Shown: positions 27,247 to 36,194, counted from the first letter of the stretch. The stretch: 64,000 nucleotides of DNA from JANQEU01 sp965228045 (GCA_965228045.1 OZ245789.1:3410001-3474000); one strand, 5' to 3'. The notes: generated by a model not told the origin, from the letters alone. Numbers and translations are program-made.

Positions 27247-27261
27247 ATAAGTTTTGCTTAT
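27247..27261. promoter_or_regulatory. Second LysR-like operator box
   Basis: ATAAG-TTTTG-CTTAT has the same 5-bp arms and the same T-N11-A geometry as the palindrome at 20488-20502 beside the LysR gene. Its centre lies 78 bp upstream of the exported hydrolase start, compared with about 87 bp for the acyl-CoA dehydrogenase. It therefore probably marks the second promoter controlled by the same regulator. The rest of the 137-bp gap (27177-27313) holds no gene. Confidence 0.6.
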
Positions 27262-27313
27262 AACAAATGAGGGTCTGAAATTTCATCTGATGCAGATTTG
27301 ACATGTTTTAAGT

Positions 27314-28507
27314 TTATTCAAAAGATTCAAAAGGCATCCCAACGTAGTTTTCAGCAATGGTCGTAGCAAACGCCTCGGACATCCTGATGTAGTCAAATTT
27401 CGATTTCTGTAATCGATAGGTAAACGATCCGTGTGTGTCCTGTTTGTGAAACAGCGTCGTCATGAAATTGGAGAAATCCTGAGCTCTCCAGATACGTTTC
27501 AGGGCAATTTTTGAGTAATCATCCAGTTGGCGTCCTGTATTACCTTTATAATACGCTACAAAACCATCCACAAGATGTTTTACATCGGCAACAGCTAAGT
27601 TGAGTCCCTTTCCACCGGTAGGAGGCACAATGTGTGCAGCATCTCCGGCAAGAAAAAGCCTGCCTGCCTGTAGACTATCCACCATGTAACTACGCATAGG
27701 TGTAATTCCCTTGTCGAAAATTGGTCCGGACTTCAATTCCCATCCCTCTGTGCCCAGCCTGACGCTGAGCTCCTCCCAGATCCGGTCATCACTCCAATTA
27801 TCAATATGATCACCATTATCCACCTGGAGGTAAAGGCGGCTGACCGTTTCTGACCTGAGACTATGAAGCGCAAACCCGTTTTCATGGTACGCGTAGATAA
27901 GCTCATCTGTTGAAGGTGCCACGTGGGCAAGAATGCCAAGCCAGCTAAAAGGATATTCCAGTGTATATTCCCTGTAGGATTCTACTGGCAGAGTCTTTCT
28001 TCCAATGCCATGAAACCCGTCGCAGGCAGCCACAAATTCACATGCAATGATCCCCTGATCTCCCTCCTTATCCTGAAAGTGGATCTTTGGCTTATCAGTC
28101 TGGATGTCCTCAATCTTTGTGGCTTCAGCTTCAAAATGTAGTTCACCTCCACCAGCGAACCATCCTTGCGTCAGATCTTTGACAACTTCCTGTTGCCCGT
28201 AAATGGTAATGTTTCGACCACCTGTAAGGGCTCCAAAGGGGACCCTGATGCGTTGTCCATCAAAACTCAGGTAGACACCCTCATGTGTATGCCCCTCCTT
28301 TCTGAGCCTATCCGCCATACCGAGCTCATCCAGGATGTCAACCGTATTTTGCTCAAGCAAACCTGCTCTGACTCTTTCCTCCACGTAGGTCCGGCTTTTA
28401 TGTTCAAGTATGATACTGTGAATTCCATGCTTTCTCAACCAATGCGCAAGGGTAAGTCCTGCAGGACCCGCCCCGATGATCCCAACCTGGGTGCTTAATT
28501 TCTTCAT
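27314..28507 (-). CDS. pobA: 4-hydroxybenzoate 3-monooxygenase
   Basis: A 397-residue FAD monooxygenase that hydroxylates 4-hydroxybenzoate to protocatechuate with NAD(P)H and O2. The N-terminal GAGPAGL dinucleotide fold is followed by the PHBH-specific RVRAGLLEQNTVDIL and YGQQEV; the second FAD motif GDAAHIVPPTGGKGLNLAVAD is near residue 285. Length matches the family (about 390-395). It is the last gene of the pcaHGBL-pobA unit and overlaps pcaL by 4 bp (ATGA). Its substrate would be supplied by p-coumarate side-chain shortening encoded in the adjacent cluster. Confidence 0.94.
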   Translation of the reverse strand: MKKLSTQVGIIGAGPAGLTLAHWLRKHGIHSIILEHKSRTYVEERVRAGLLEQNTVDILDELGMADRLRKEGHTHEGVYLSFDGQRIRVPFGALTGGRNITIYGQQEVVKDLTQGWFAGGGELHFEAEATKIEDIQTDKPKIHFQDKEGDQGIIACEFVAACDGFHGIGRKTLPVESYREYTLEYPFSWLGILAHVAPSTDELIYAYHENGFALHSLRSETVSRLYLQVDNGDHIDNWSDDRIWEELSVRLGTEGWELKSGPIFDKGITPMRSYMVDSLQAGRLFLAGDAAHIVPPTGGKGLNLAVADVKHLVDGFVAYYKGNTGRQLDDYSKIALKRIWRAQDFSNFMTTLFHKQDTHGSFTYRLQKSKFDYIRMSEAFATTIAENYVGMPFESFE

Positions 28508-29628
28508 AATCCCTCAGCTTCAAATACCTCCTGTGCCGCTCTGAATCCATCCAATGCTGCAGGGAACCCGCAGTAGATGGCAGACTGTAAGATGACCTCT
28601 TTTAATTCCTCTTTGGTTACTCCGTTATTGAAGGCAGCTTTTATATGCATCTTAAACTCTTCCTTCCTGTTCAGGGCAATCATGGTCGCCAGGGTAATAA
28701 GACTTCTCTGATGTTTGTCCAGACCTGGTCTCGTCCATATCCTGCCCCAGGGAACCTCATTGACGAGGTCCTGAAAATCTTCATTAAAGGAGTTTCGATT
28801 CTGCTCTGCACGCGTCACGTGTTCTGTTCCGAGCACCGTTTTCCTGACGTGCATTCCTTTGTCATAGGTATCTGACCCTATAAAAAAATCAATGAGTGTT
28901 TCAGCATACAACTGTGGTGCTTCCGCATTGACCAGGTGCCTGCCAGGAAGTACAACTAGTTTGGAACCCGGAATATGCTTTTGCAAATACTCCGCCTCCT
29001 TGACATTGGTAACCGGGTCCTCATCACCTGTTAACACCAGGATGGGTAATTTGATTTTAGAAAGATCACTTCTGAAATCCGCACCTCCAATCGCAAAACA
29101 ACAATTGCCGTAACCTTCCACATGGTTCTCCAGGAACATGGCCTCAAACATTCGAAGTCTCTCAGTACTATCCTGTCCAAAAGCAGGAGAAAACCATATC
29201 TTCATGGTCATTTCCATCAGGGGTCCGAAGCCATCTTTTTGTATCGCGGTAACCCGCTCGTCCCAGCGCGCCTGATCTCCAATTTTAGCCGCCGTGTTGC
29301 TAATGCAAATTTTATGGAAACGATCTGACGCATTCACAGCAAGCCATTGTCCTGTCAGTCCACCCATAGAGACGCCGCAGTAGTAAGCCTTTTCAATGGC
29401 CAGGTCATCCATAAGATTAACTACATCCTGCCCTAATTGACTAATTTCATAGGCGCCCTTCGGAATGTCACTCAGCCCATGTCCCCTGGTATCATATTGC
29501 AATACCCGAAAGTACGGGGTCAGAAATGGAATAAGATCATCCCACATACGGTAAGTGGATCCCAGGGAATTGGAAAGTATCAAAACCGGGCTGTTGGGTG
29601 TGCCGGTGATTTTATAATTGAGTTTCAT
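28504..29628 (-). CDS. pcaL: Fused beta-ketoadipate enol-lactone hydrolase / 4-carboxymuconolactone decarboxylase
   Basis: A 374-residue bifunctional enzyme. Residues 1 to about 250 are an alpha/beta hydrolase (PcaD part) with a nucleophile elbow GVSMGG and a late His in GRHLVNAEAP. Residues about 255-374 are a carboxymuconolactone decarboxylase domain (PcaC part: GMHVRKTVLG, LITLATMIALNRKEEFKMHI, AIYCGFPAALDGF). The order hydrolase then decarboxylase is that of the known PcaL fusion. It converts gamma-carboxymuconolactone through the enol-lactone to beta-ketoadipate. It overlaps pcaB by 17 bp and pobA by 4 bp, implying translational coupling. Confidence 0.93.
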   Translation of the reverse strand: MKLNYKITGTPNSPVLILSNSLGSTYRMWDDLIPFLTPYFRVLQYDTRGHGLSDIPKGAYEISQLGQDVVNLMDDLAIEKAYYCGVSMGGLTGQWLAVNASDRFHKICISNTAAKIGDQARWDERVTAIQKDGFGPLMEMTMKIWFSPAFGQDSTERLRMFEAMFLENHVEGYGNCCFAIGGADFRSDLSKIKLPILVLTGDEDPVTNVKEAEYLQKHIPGSKLVVLPGRHLVNAEAPQLYAETLIDFFIGSDTYDKGMHVRKTVLGTEHVTRAEQNRNSFNEDFQDLVNEVPWGRIWTRPGLDKHQRSLITLATMIALNRKEEFKMHIKAAFNNGVTKEELKEVILQSAIYCGFPAALDGFRAAQEVFEAEGL

Positions 29629-30931
29629 AATTCTTTAGAATTTTATCGGTCATTTCAAGACTATTGCCAATTGAATTGGCAGGATCAAACAGCCTGTCGA
29701 AATCAAGATCACGGTGTTCCGATGCCTCGAGCACTTGTCTGAGATGTTTATTTTCCTTCACTGCCTGTTTGCAGCATTTCTCCACCCATTCATGCGCGGT
29801 CAGCTTACCTATCCTGGACGAAAGTTCCAGGAATACACTTTCAGCAAAGATTAACCCATTGGTGAGATCCATGTTTTTGCTCATCCTATTAGGGTCCACC
29901 TCTAGTTTCGCTATCAGGCCAACTGATTTCTCCAAAGAACCCCCGGTTAACCGCATTATGTCTGTGATCACCTCCCATTCGGCATGCCACATACCTGCAG
30001 AACGTTCATGCTCCTGCATCATGGTGGCCATTATGGACGAAACCAGGTGAGGTATCCGCTCACCATTGGCGATCAGTATGGAGCACGTGACAGGATTGCG
30101 CTTATGGGGCATGGTGCTGGAACCACCTTTACCTTTTTCGGATCCTTCAAAAACCTCTGAAACCTCAGTTTGCATCAACAATGATATGTCCCGGGCTATT
30201 TTACCGAGCTGTCCTGACAAAATTCCCAGCGCACTTGCCCACTCTACCAGGTTACCCCTGCCGGACTGCCATGAACTGCCTATTGACAAACCCAACTCCC
30301 GGGAAAACTCACTCCTGACCTCTTCTGATAAATAGTGATTCCCAGCACCGACAGCACCGGATAATTGCAATTGCAATACCCGGCTCTTACTCTCTATGAG
30401 TCTTTGTTGGCAATCCATCAATCCCTGTAACCAGCCGGCTACCTTCAATCCGAAGGTTATAGGACGCGCATGCTGCAGAAGTGTTCGGCCGATCATGACC
30501 GTTTCCCTGTGATGACGCGCAAGATCAGCCAGTTCGGTCATGAGTTTTCCTAATTGACCTTCCAGCCATTCCTGGTATTCGCTAATGCAAAGCACCAGCG
30601 CCGAATCCACGATATCCTGGCTTGTCGCACCAAGGTGAACATATTTACTGGCTTCAAAATCATTGTTTTTGACAATCCGAATCAACTGGTTCACCAGGGG
30701 GATTGCGGCATTGCCTCCGAGAGGTATCTCGGATTTTAATAATTCCAAATCAATGAAACGACTCTGTGCACACTCAGCGATGATGTTGGCAGCAGATTCA
30801 GGCATAATTCCTACCTTGGATTGGGCCATAGCCAGGGATGCCTCAACCTTCAGCATACGTTGCACAAACTCATTTTCCGACAAAAGCTTGTCGACCGCTG
30901 AGGAGTAGAAAAGATTTGAATAAATACTCAC
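29612..30931 (-). CDS. pcaB: 3-carboxy-cis,cis-muconate cycloisomerase
   Basis: A 439-residue member of the fumarase/aspartase superfamily. The superfamily signature GGSSTMPHKRNPV (catalytic Ser loop) is present, with VHLGATSQDIVDSA and RTLLQHARPITFG upstream, as expected for PcaB. It cyclises beta-carboxy-cis,cis-muconate, the product of protocatechuate 3,4-dioxygenase. It lies 5 bp after pcaG and overlaps the pcaL start. The adenylosuccinate-lyase alternative is excluded by the pca context and the C-terminal region. Confidence 0.93.
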   Translation of the reverse strand: MSIYSNLFYSSAVDKLLSENEFVQRMLKVEASLAMAQSKVGIMPESAANIIAECAQSRFIDLELLKSEIPLGGNAAIPLVNQLIRIVKNNDFEASKYVHLGATSQDIVDSALVLCISEYQEWLEGQLGKLMTELADLARHHRETVMIGRTLLQHARPITFGLKVAGWLQGLMDCQQRLIESKSRVLQLQLSGAVGAGNHYLSEEVRSEFSRELGLSIGSSWQSGRGNLVEWASALGILSGQLGKIARDISLLMQTEVSEVFEGSEKGKGGSSTMPHKRNPVTCSILIANGERIPHLVSSIMATMMQEHERSAGMWHAEWEVITDIMRLTGGSLEKSVGLIAKLEVDPNRMSKNMDLTNGLIFAESVFLELSSRIGKLTAHEWVEKCCKQAVKENKHLRQVLEASEHRDLDFDRLFDPANSIGNSLEMTDKILKNYETQL

Positions 30932-30936
30932 CTTAA

Positions 30937-31476
30937 CTACACCGCAAAAAACACGGTTTCCTTTTCCCCCTGCATGTGCACATCAAAAACATAATGCCCG
31001 TCCTCCACACTTTTACCAATCAGTGTTTGCCTTCGGTCCTTCGGAACTGATCCAAGGACTGTATCCCGATCATTAAGTTCTTTTTCATCTTCAAAATATA
31101 TTCTCGTGTAGGAATGGATCAACTGGCCTCTCATCATGACAATAAAAGTCACAAAGGGAGCTTCACCATCTACACTCTCAGGCTTTATCGTTCTGAACAA
31201 GAATTGATTGTCCGGATCAGTTCCGGTACCAAACCTGCCGATCAATGCATTCTTTCCGTCGTTTTGCCAGATTTCGATCATAGCATCCGGAACCGGCTTC
31301 CCTTCTCCGTCATAGACTTTACCGGAGATGGTAATTTCATGTCCTGTTCCCTCTGGCACCATATTTCCTGAATACAGGCTTGGAAAGTCGTAGTTATATT
31401 GTTCAGGGGTAAGTCCGTAGGCAAAAAAGGGTCCTACTGTTTGGGATGGGGTCTGTTTCAATTCCTGTTCTTCCAT
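30937..31476 (-). CDS. pcaG: Protocatechuate 3,4-dioxygenase alpha subunit
   Basis: A 179-residue intradiol-dioxygenase-fold protein. QTPSQTVGPFFAYGL at the N-terminus is the hallmark of PcaG, followed by GKVYDGEGKPVPDAMIEIWQNDG and the C-terminal GHYVFDVHMQGE. It lacks the full Tyr/Tyr/His/His iron set, as alpha subunits do, and contributes to the substrate pocket. It lies 6 bp downstream of pcaH and 5 bp upstream of pcaB. Short length relative to the about 200-residue proteobacterial subunits is normal. Confidence 0.93.
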   Translation of the reverse strand: MEEQELKQTPSQTVGPFFAYGLTPEQYNYDFPSLYSGNMVPEGTGHEITISGKVYDGEGKPVPDAMIEIWQNDGKNALIGRFGTGTDPDNQFLFRTIKPESVDGEAPFVTFIVMMRGQLIHSYTRIYFEDEKELNDRDTVLGSVPKDRRQTLIGKSVEDGHYVFDVHMQGEKETVFFAV

Positions 31477-31482
31477 GGCTAT

Positions 31483-32184
31483 CTAGTTTTCAAATGGAGT
31501 GGACGAATGTCCCCGAAGGATAATGTCGAATCGGTAACCAAGTGCAAAGTCCGGTTCGGTCACATTAAGATCAAAGCTGGATATAAGCAGTTTTCGGCCC
31601 CGCTCGGGTACGCTCTTAAAAATTGGGTCATAAGCCAGTAATGGATCTCCGGGAAAATACATCTGTGTCACCAGCCTGTTGGTGATATTGGCTCCAAACA
31701 GGGAAAAATGAATGTGGTTGGGTCGCCAGGCATTGGGATGATTGCCCCACGGATAGGCGCCAGGCTTTACCGAGTAGAATTTGTAATTACCATCCTTATC
31801 CGTTCGGCATCTTCCCGCTCCCAGGAAATTAGGATCAAGCGGCGCATCATGCTTGTCAACTTTATGGACGTACCTCCCGCTCGAGTTAGCCTGCCATATT
31901 TCCACAAGCGTATCGGGTATGGGTTGGCCGTTTTCGTTGAGAACCTTGCCATGCACCACTATCCGTTCCCCCAGGGGCTCTCCATTCTTCACGGCATTTT
32001 TAGTCAGGTCATGATCCCATTCACCAAGCTCCAGGTCACCAAATGCAGGACCCGACAACTCCGCCAATGTTTGCTTCAGCATAACAAGTGGTTTCGAAGG
32101 TGCCCTGAGAACCGTTGATTTGTAATCGGGATAGAGTTTGGACGGCTGCACCGTCTCATCAAATTGATTGTATATCATACTCAT
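31483..32184 (-). CDS. pcaH: Protocatechuate 3,4-dioxygenase beta subunit
   Basis: A 233-residue iron-binding subunit that cleaves protocatechuate between the hydroxyls. The non-haem Fe(III) ligands are visible as Tyr105, Tyr144, His157 and His159 (YPWGNHPNAWRPNHIHFS); the spacings of 39, 13 and 2 match those of the Pseudomonas enzyme. The VHGKVLNENGQPIPDTLVEIWQAN strand set is typical. It is the first gene of the pca-pob unit and faces the AraC regulator across a 163-bp gap containing two inverted repeats. Confidence 0.95.
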   Translation of the reverse strand: MSMIYNQFDETVQPSKLYPDYKSTVLRAPSKPLVMLKQTLAELSGPAFGDLELGEWDHDLTKNAVKNGEPLGERIVVHGKVLNENGQPIPDTLVEIWQANSSGRYVHKVDKHDAPLDPNFLGAGRCRTDKDGNYKFYSVKPGAYPWGNHPNAWRPNHIHFSLFGANITNRLVTQMYFPGDPLLAYDPIFKSVPERGRKLLISSFDLNVTEPDFALGYRFDIILRGHSSTPFEN

Positions 32185-32198
32185 TTGATTCCTTATTT

Positions 32199-32217
32199 AG
32201 GTATTTCAAATATACCT
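32199..32217. promoter_or_regulatory. Inverted repeat upstream of pcaH
   Basis: AGGTAT-N7-ATACCT lies 15-33 bp upstream of the pcaH start codon in the divergent pcaH/araC gap. With only 6-bp arms it is modest, but its position fits an operator or the 5' untranslated region. Confidence 0.4.
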
Positions 32218-32313
32218 GTACCACGCTTGCTCTTTGAGTATGAATAAGAATATCTCTTGTATATTTTAAACATGTGTAACGCTGAAAGTGACTTATTTTA
32301 TTTAAATAGCACA

Positions 32314-32331
32314 ATATGAAACACTTCATAT
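32314..32331. promoter_or_regulatory. Inverted repeat upstream of the AraC regulator
   Basis: ATATGAA-ACAC-TTCATAT (perfect 7-bp arms) lies 17 bp before the start of the AraC-family gene. It is embedded in very AT-rich sequence and could be an autoregulatory site. AraC proteins usually bind direct rather than inverted repeats, so the link is tentative. Confidence 0.4.
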
Positions 32332-32347
32332 ATAGTATATTACATAC

Positions 32348-33220
32348 ATGAAGTCAGGTAATGCCATTTTGAATTTCAATGGACTTTATGGGGATACCAA
32401 TCCAGCCCTGGTCCCTGATTTCATACACTGTGAATCTCTGGCTACACGAAGTAAACTGTTTGACTGGGAGATTGAAGAACACCTGCACAGTACCATATTT
32501 CAACTGTTTTATATAAAGGATGGAATGGGTCAGTTGATTTCGGAAAACAAAGAGTTTAACCTCCGGGGGCCATGCATTGTCACCGTTCCCGTACATGTAC
32601 TTCATGGCTTTGCCTTTCATCCGGATGTCGTGGGTGATGTTATTTCCATTTCTGAATCATTCCTGGAATCCACCTTTAAAAATTATCAGCAAGTTCTCGC
32701 CAACATCCTTCAACTTAAGGTCTATTCTTTTGACCAGGGGGATGAAGCCAACTCTGAACTGGAATTCCTCAAAAGGAAAATCATGGAGGAAACGCATGGA
32801 GAAGACACGCAAAAACTGGCATTACAACCACTCCTCCAGGTATTCTTTATAAGCCTTTATAGGTCGATGAAATCGAACGATGCGGACGAAATCACATCCT
32901 CCAATCCCGGTCTCAGGATCATGAGGGATTTTCAGAAAATATTGAGAAGGACCATTCAGCAGCGGTTAACTGTCAATGAATATGCTCGTCAATTAAACAT
33001 TACCGGTGTTCACTTAAACAGGGTTTGTCATACTGTGGCCGGGAAGTCGGCACTGAACTACATCCATGAGATGATGGCAGACGAGGCAAAAAAATATCTT
33101 CTAAACACTAACTACTCCGTATCCGAAATCGGGTACCTGCTGAACTTCAGTGATCCGGCACATTTCTCCAAGCTTTTCAAAAAAATCGTCGGGGTAACAC
33201 CTACGCAGTTTCGGGAATAG
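32348..33220 (+). CDS. AraC-family regulator of the pca/pob unit
   Basis: A 290-residue regulator with an N-terminal cupin-like ligand-binding half (about 25-130; HLHSTIFQLFYIKDG, GPCIVTVPVHVLHGFAFHPD) and a C-terminal double HTH (about 190-290; LTVNEYARQLNITGVHLNRVCH and VSEIGYLLNFSDPAHFSKLFKKIVGVTPTQFRE). The layout matches AraC-type regulators of 4-hydroxybenzoate hydroxylase genes such as PobC. It is divergent from pcaH, so it probably activates pcaHGBL-pobA in response to 4-hydroxybenzoate or protocatechuate; the effector is inferred. Confidence 0.85.
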   Translation: MKSGNAILNFNGLYGDTNPALVPDFIHCESLATRSKLFDWEIEEHLHSTIFQLFYIKDGMGQLISENKEFNLRGPCIVTVPVHVLHGFAFHPDVVGDVISISESFLESTFKNYQQVLANILQLKVYSFDQGDEANSELEFLKRKIMEETHGEDTQKLALQPLLQVFFISLYRSMKSNDADEITSSNPGLRIMRDFQKILRRTIQQRLTVNEYARQLNITGVHLNRVCHTVAGKSALNYIHEMMADEAKKYLLNTNYSVSEIGYLLNFSDPAHFSKLFKKIVGVTPTQFRE

Positions 33221-33276
33221 CGCCATTCGTATCGTTCAAATTAGATTAAGTGAATTACGGATCTCACGGTTTTGTA

Positions 33277-34575
33277 TCATTCCTTCGACGCAAATGCCGG
33301 CAAAGAAACCTTAAACTCCGTTCCGCCATCAGGACCTGAGTGCACCGAGATTTTACCGCCATGGTCCTTCACGATCTTGGAGGAGATAGCAAGCCCCAGG
33401 CCGGTGCCTCTCCCCGGATCCTTGGTAGTAAAAAACGGTTCAAATATCTTGTGACGGATTGATTCCGGGATTCCCGGTCCTGAGTCCTTGATGGAAATCT
33501 CGATGTGCCCTTCATTTTCTTTAGTCTCAATTTCTATTACTCCCGAGTCTTCAATGGCATCCATTGCATTGACCAGAAGATTAAAAAAGACCTGATGAAG
33601 CAGACCGGAGTTTCCCTTCACCAACAGCCCGGATACAAAATCCTTTCTGATCTCAATATTGTGCTTGGGCTTACTTGAGAGGATGATCAGGCAGTTGTTC
33701 AGGATGGCGTGAGGATCGCACTTCATTTCCATGTCCCCTGCCTGGTGATTAAAATGGCTCAGACTGTTCACGATCCTTGTGATCCTTTCGATGCTGTCGG
33801 CCATCAGGTCAAGGTAAGCTTCCACTTCCTCTTTGTCGCCGGATTTAGATAAATCCTGAATTTGGTCTATACCAGCCACCAGGACATTTAGAGGATTTCT
33901 TATTTCATGGTTAATACCCGCCGCCAGCAGACCAATGGCCGCCATCTTTTCAGAACTTAATAAGTGACCTTGTGCCTTATCCAGGTCATCCAGAGCATGC
34001 CTCAGATCTCTGTTGGTCCTATCCTTATGTCGTATCGCCACATAAAGCAAAATGCTGGTAGTCAGAAACGTTACGATCAGATGAATACGATCACTTAGCG
34101 TCGAAATACTATCCGTGATCGCAATTCCATAAAACAACTGCCTTGGTAACACAAGACTCAGTAGGATCATTAAAACAGTGAAGGCCAATCCGATTCCAAA
34201 GGCACCTCTTTCTTTGGATAGATTAAATAGAAAAGTAAAAGACAAAAGGATCGGGAAAAAGGTCGTAAGGACAGCCTCACCGATTGGATAAATGTGGTAG
34301 GTGAAACATATACTCAAAGATGCCGCCGAGAGAATCAGGGACTTGGCAGGACCATAGATTCCCTTCACATTAAGCAACAGAGATAAAAGGCACAAGCCCA
34401 TGAAAGCAAGTGCAAACACCGTGGTTTCACCACTTCCAATGTAAAAACCGTATCCCGAATAAAACAAAAATACTATGCCAACAACCAGGCAGACCAGGTT
34501 TGTGAGTTTGTAAGTATGGGCTTCGTGAGTACCTGCGTGGGTAAAGAAGTCCTGTTTTTCGAGACCTTTAAACAT
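33277..34575 (-). CDS. Membrane-bound sensor histidine kinase
   Basis: A 432-residue kinase. The N-terminal half (about 25-200) has six or so hydrophobic helices with short loops, resembling a membrane sensor without a large periplasmic domain. A HisKA domain follows with His near residue 222 (GINHEIRNPLN) and an HATPase_c domain with the N-box VFFNLLVNAMDAI, DSGPGIP and GTGLGLAISSKIV. No response regulator is adjacent, so it is an orphan in this window. It is convergent with the AraC gene and has no evident link to the aromatic genes. Confidence 0.88.
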   Translation of the reverse strand: MFKGLEKQDFFTHAGTHEAHTYKLTNLVCLVVGIVFLFYSGYGFYIGSGETTVFALAFMGLCLLSLLLNVKGIYGPAKSLILSAASLSICFTYHIYPIGEAVLTTFFPILLSFTFLFNLSKERGAFGIGLAFTVLMILLSLVLPRQLFYGIAITDSISTLSDRIHLIVTFLTTSILLYVAIRHKDRTNRDLRHALDDLDKAQGHLLSSEKMAAIGLLAAGINHEIRNPLNVLVAGIDQIQDLSKSGDKEEVEAYLDLMADSIERITRIVNSLSHFNHQAGDMEMKCDPHAILNNCLIILSSKPKHNIEIRKDFVSGLLVKGNSGLLHQVFFNLLVNAMDAIEDSGVIEIETKENEGHIEISIKDSGPGIPESIRHKIFEPFFTTKDPGRGTGLGLAISSKIVKDHGGKISVHSGPDGGTEFKVSLPAFASKE

Positions 34576-34695
34576 AATTGATGACAGTCACATAAAGATA
34601 GTATAAATTAAACTGGAAATATTACTAATTTATGTGGCTTACTACTGGAAGGGTAATAATTTTAATCCCAATTGAGTGTTGCCCGGTCTTCCATG

Positions 34696-34726
34696 AAAAA
34701 GCGGTTTAAGTTTTAACCTAAACCGC
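34696..34726 (-). terminator. Intrinsic terminator after the cupin gene
   Basis: An 8-bp stem (GCGGTTTA / TAAACCGC) with a 10-base loop at 34701-34726 is followed, on the minus strand, by a run of five T residues. It lies 25 bp past the stop of the exported cupin gene. Confidence 0.75.
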
Positions 34727-34751
34727 ATTCTCATACAAAAGGCTTTACTTG

Positions 34752-35090
34752 CTACTCTTTCAAATATATAAGTAGAAATTTAGTTGGTTCCTCACCAGTG
34801 TTAATAGCCGAATGAGTACCGGCCTCAAACCAAATAGCCGCTTCCTTGGGAATTTCTGCCATTTGCTCAGTTCCATCTGGTTGCGTAATTAGAACTTCGG
34901 CATTTGAAAGAGCTACGGTCAGATGTGCTTCATGATGATGCATGCCTTCACCGCATACATTATTGTCCGGCTTACCTTCATGTTTTACCACTTTCATCTT
35001 CTCATTGTCAACAAGCACCTCTCCTTGTTGATTTTGGCTATAAGCCACTGAACAACTGAGAACTAAAACAAAAATAAAAAGAGTCTTCAT
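34752..35090 (-). CDS. Small exported cupin-like protein
   Basis: A 112-residue protein with a signal peptide (cleavage near AYSQ) and a single cupin barrel. The metal-type motif is GEGMHHHEAHLTVAL (three consecutive His), and the second cupin motif is near WFEAGTHSAINTGEEPTKFLLI. It may bind a metal or a small molecule in the periplasm; no reaction can be assigned. It is monocistronic, with its own terminator, and lies between the orphan kinase and an AraC gene. Confidence 0.75.
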   Translation of the reverse strand: MKTLFIFVLVLSCSVAYSQNQQGEVLVDNEKMKVVKHEGKPDNNVCGEGMHHHEAHLTVALSNAEVLITQPDGTEQMAEIPKEAAIWFEAGTHSAINTGEEPTKFLLIYLKE

Positions 35091-35209
35091 AGTCTAATAA
35101 AATTTTGATTTAAGAATTCTCATTCAATGTAGGGTCCAAAAGACTTCCCCCTTTTGCTTAGAAGTCCAATTATTTTTCTCAGCCTATAAAAGATTGCGAT
35201 GATAAGTCT

Positions 35210-36067
35210 CTATCCGTTATAGGCAGATGGTGCCTTGCCATACCGCTGCTTAAATACCCTACTAAAATGGGAAAGGTTACAAAATCCATTTTCAAAGGCG
35301 ATACTGCTGATTGATTTATTTGTAGTCTCTATAAAAGTTCTGGATCTTTCCAGCCTTCTCTCCATCAACCACTTCCCAGGCATGATCCCATAATAATTTT
35401 CAAACTCCCTTTTGAAAGCGGAGAGACTTCTATTTGCTAATTGAGCATATTCCTTTAATGTAAGATTATACATATAGTTGGCCTCCATAACTTCCCAGAT
35501 CGGTGTGGGATGCTCACTGGAAAGGTGATTGATATAAGAGACAATATTTTGATTTTTGGGATTTACAAAAACATTATACAACAACTCCTGAAATTTGATC
35601 TCCAATAACTTTTCTGGCAGTGGTCCGGACTGATTGAAATATGGAATCAGACTAAGGATACAGTTTCTGGTCTGCTGATTAATGTCGATATTAATCACCA
35701 TTTCTCTTGGCGGGGAAGGCAGATCACCTAATGGCAGGTGACTTCTGAACTCGTTAAAAATCCTCTTCAAATAATCGTCTTTCAGATAAAATGCCATCAG
35801 TTCCCAACCCTTAACATCATCATCCATTTCTTGCAAAAAAGCTGCTCGACGAAGTAGAAAACCTGAATTTTTGTCAACTATATAAGTGTTGTCTCCCTGA
35901 TGAAAGATTCTTTTTCCAACTATTGAAAAAGTCAGCTGATTGTAGGGGGAATGGAGTTGCAGAATTTTATCTTTCTGCGGACAACGGTAATATAAAAAAA
36001 GTACCTCCTTGATGGAAAATTGCCGAAATACATCCGGATTGGATTTATGAAGTTCGTATACGTCCAT
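35210..36067 (-). CDS. AraC-family transcriptional regulator
   Basis: A 285-residue regulator. The C-terminal HTH pair is clear: NLTLKEYAQLANRSLSAFKREFENYYGIMPGKWL and ISSIAFENGFCNLSHFSRVFKQRYGKAPSAY. The N-terminal half resembles the ExsA-type cupin-like domain (LFLYYRCPQKDKILQLHSPYNQLTFSIVGKRIF). Its targets are unknown; the cupin gene 119 bp downstream is co-oriented and may be one. Confidence 0.85.
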   Translation of the reverse strand: MDVYELHKSNPDVFRQFSIKEVLFLYYRCPQKDKILQLHSPYNQLTFSIVGKRIFHQGDNTYIVDKNSGFLLRRAAFLQEMDDDVKGWELMAFYLKDDYLKRIFNEFRSHLPLGDLPSPPREMVINIDINQQTRNCILSLIPYFNQSGPLPEKLLEIKFQELLYNVFVNPKNQNIVSYINHLSSEHPTPIWEVMEANYMYNLTLKEYAQLANRSLSAFKREFENYYGIMPGKWLMERRLERSRTFIETTNKSISSIAFENGFCNLSHFSRVFKQRYGKAPSAYNG

Positions 36068-36194
36068 TTAGACTTTTCTTTCACCGCACCAACATCTCAA
36101 AAATTCCTGACTAATTCAAAAATCTATCATAAGGGAACGCTATTATTTCAATATAACAAAAAAACAGATACCAGGAATCTAGGATAATTAAGTA

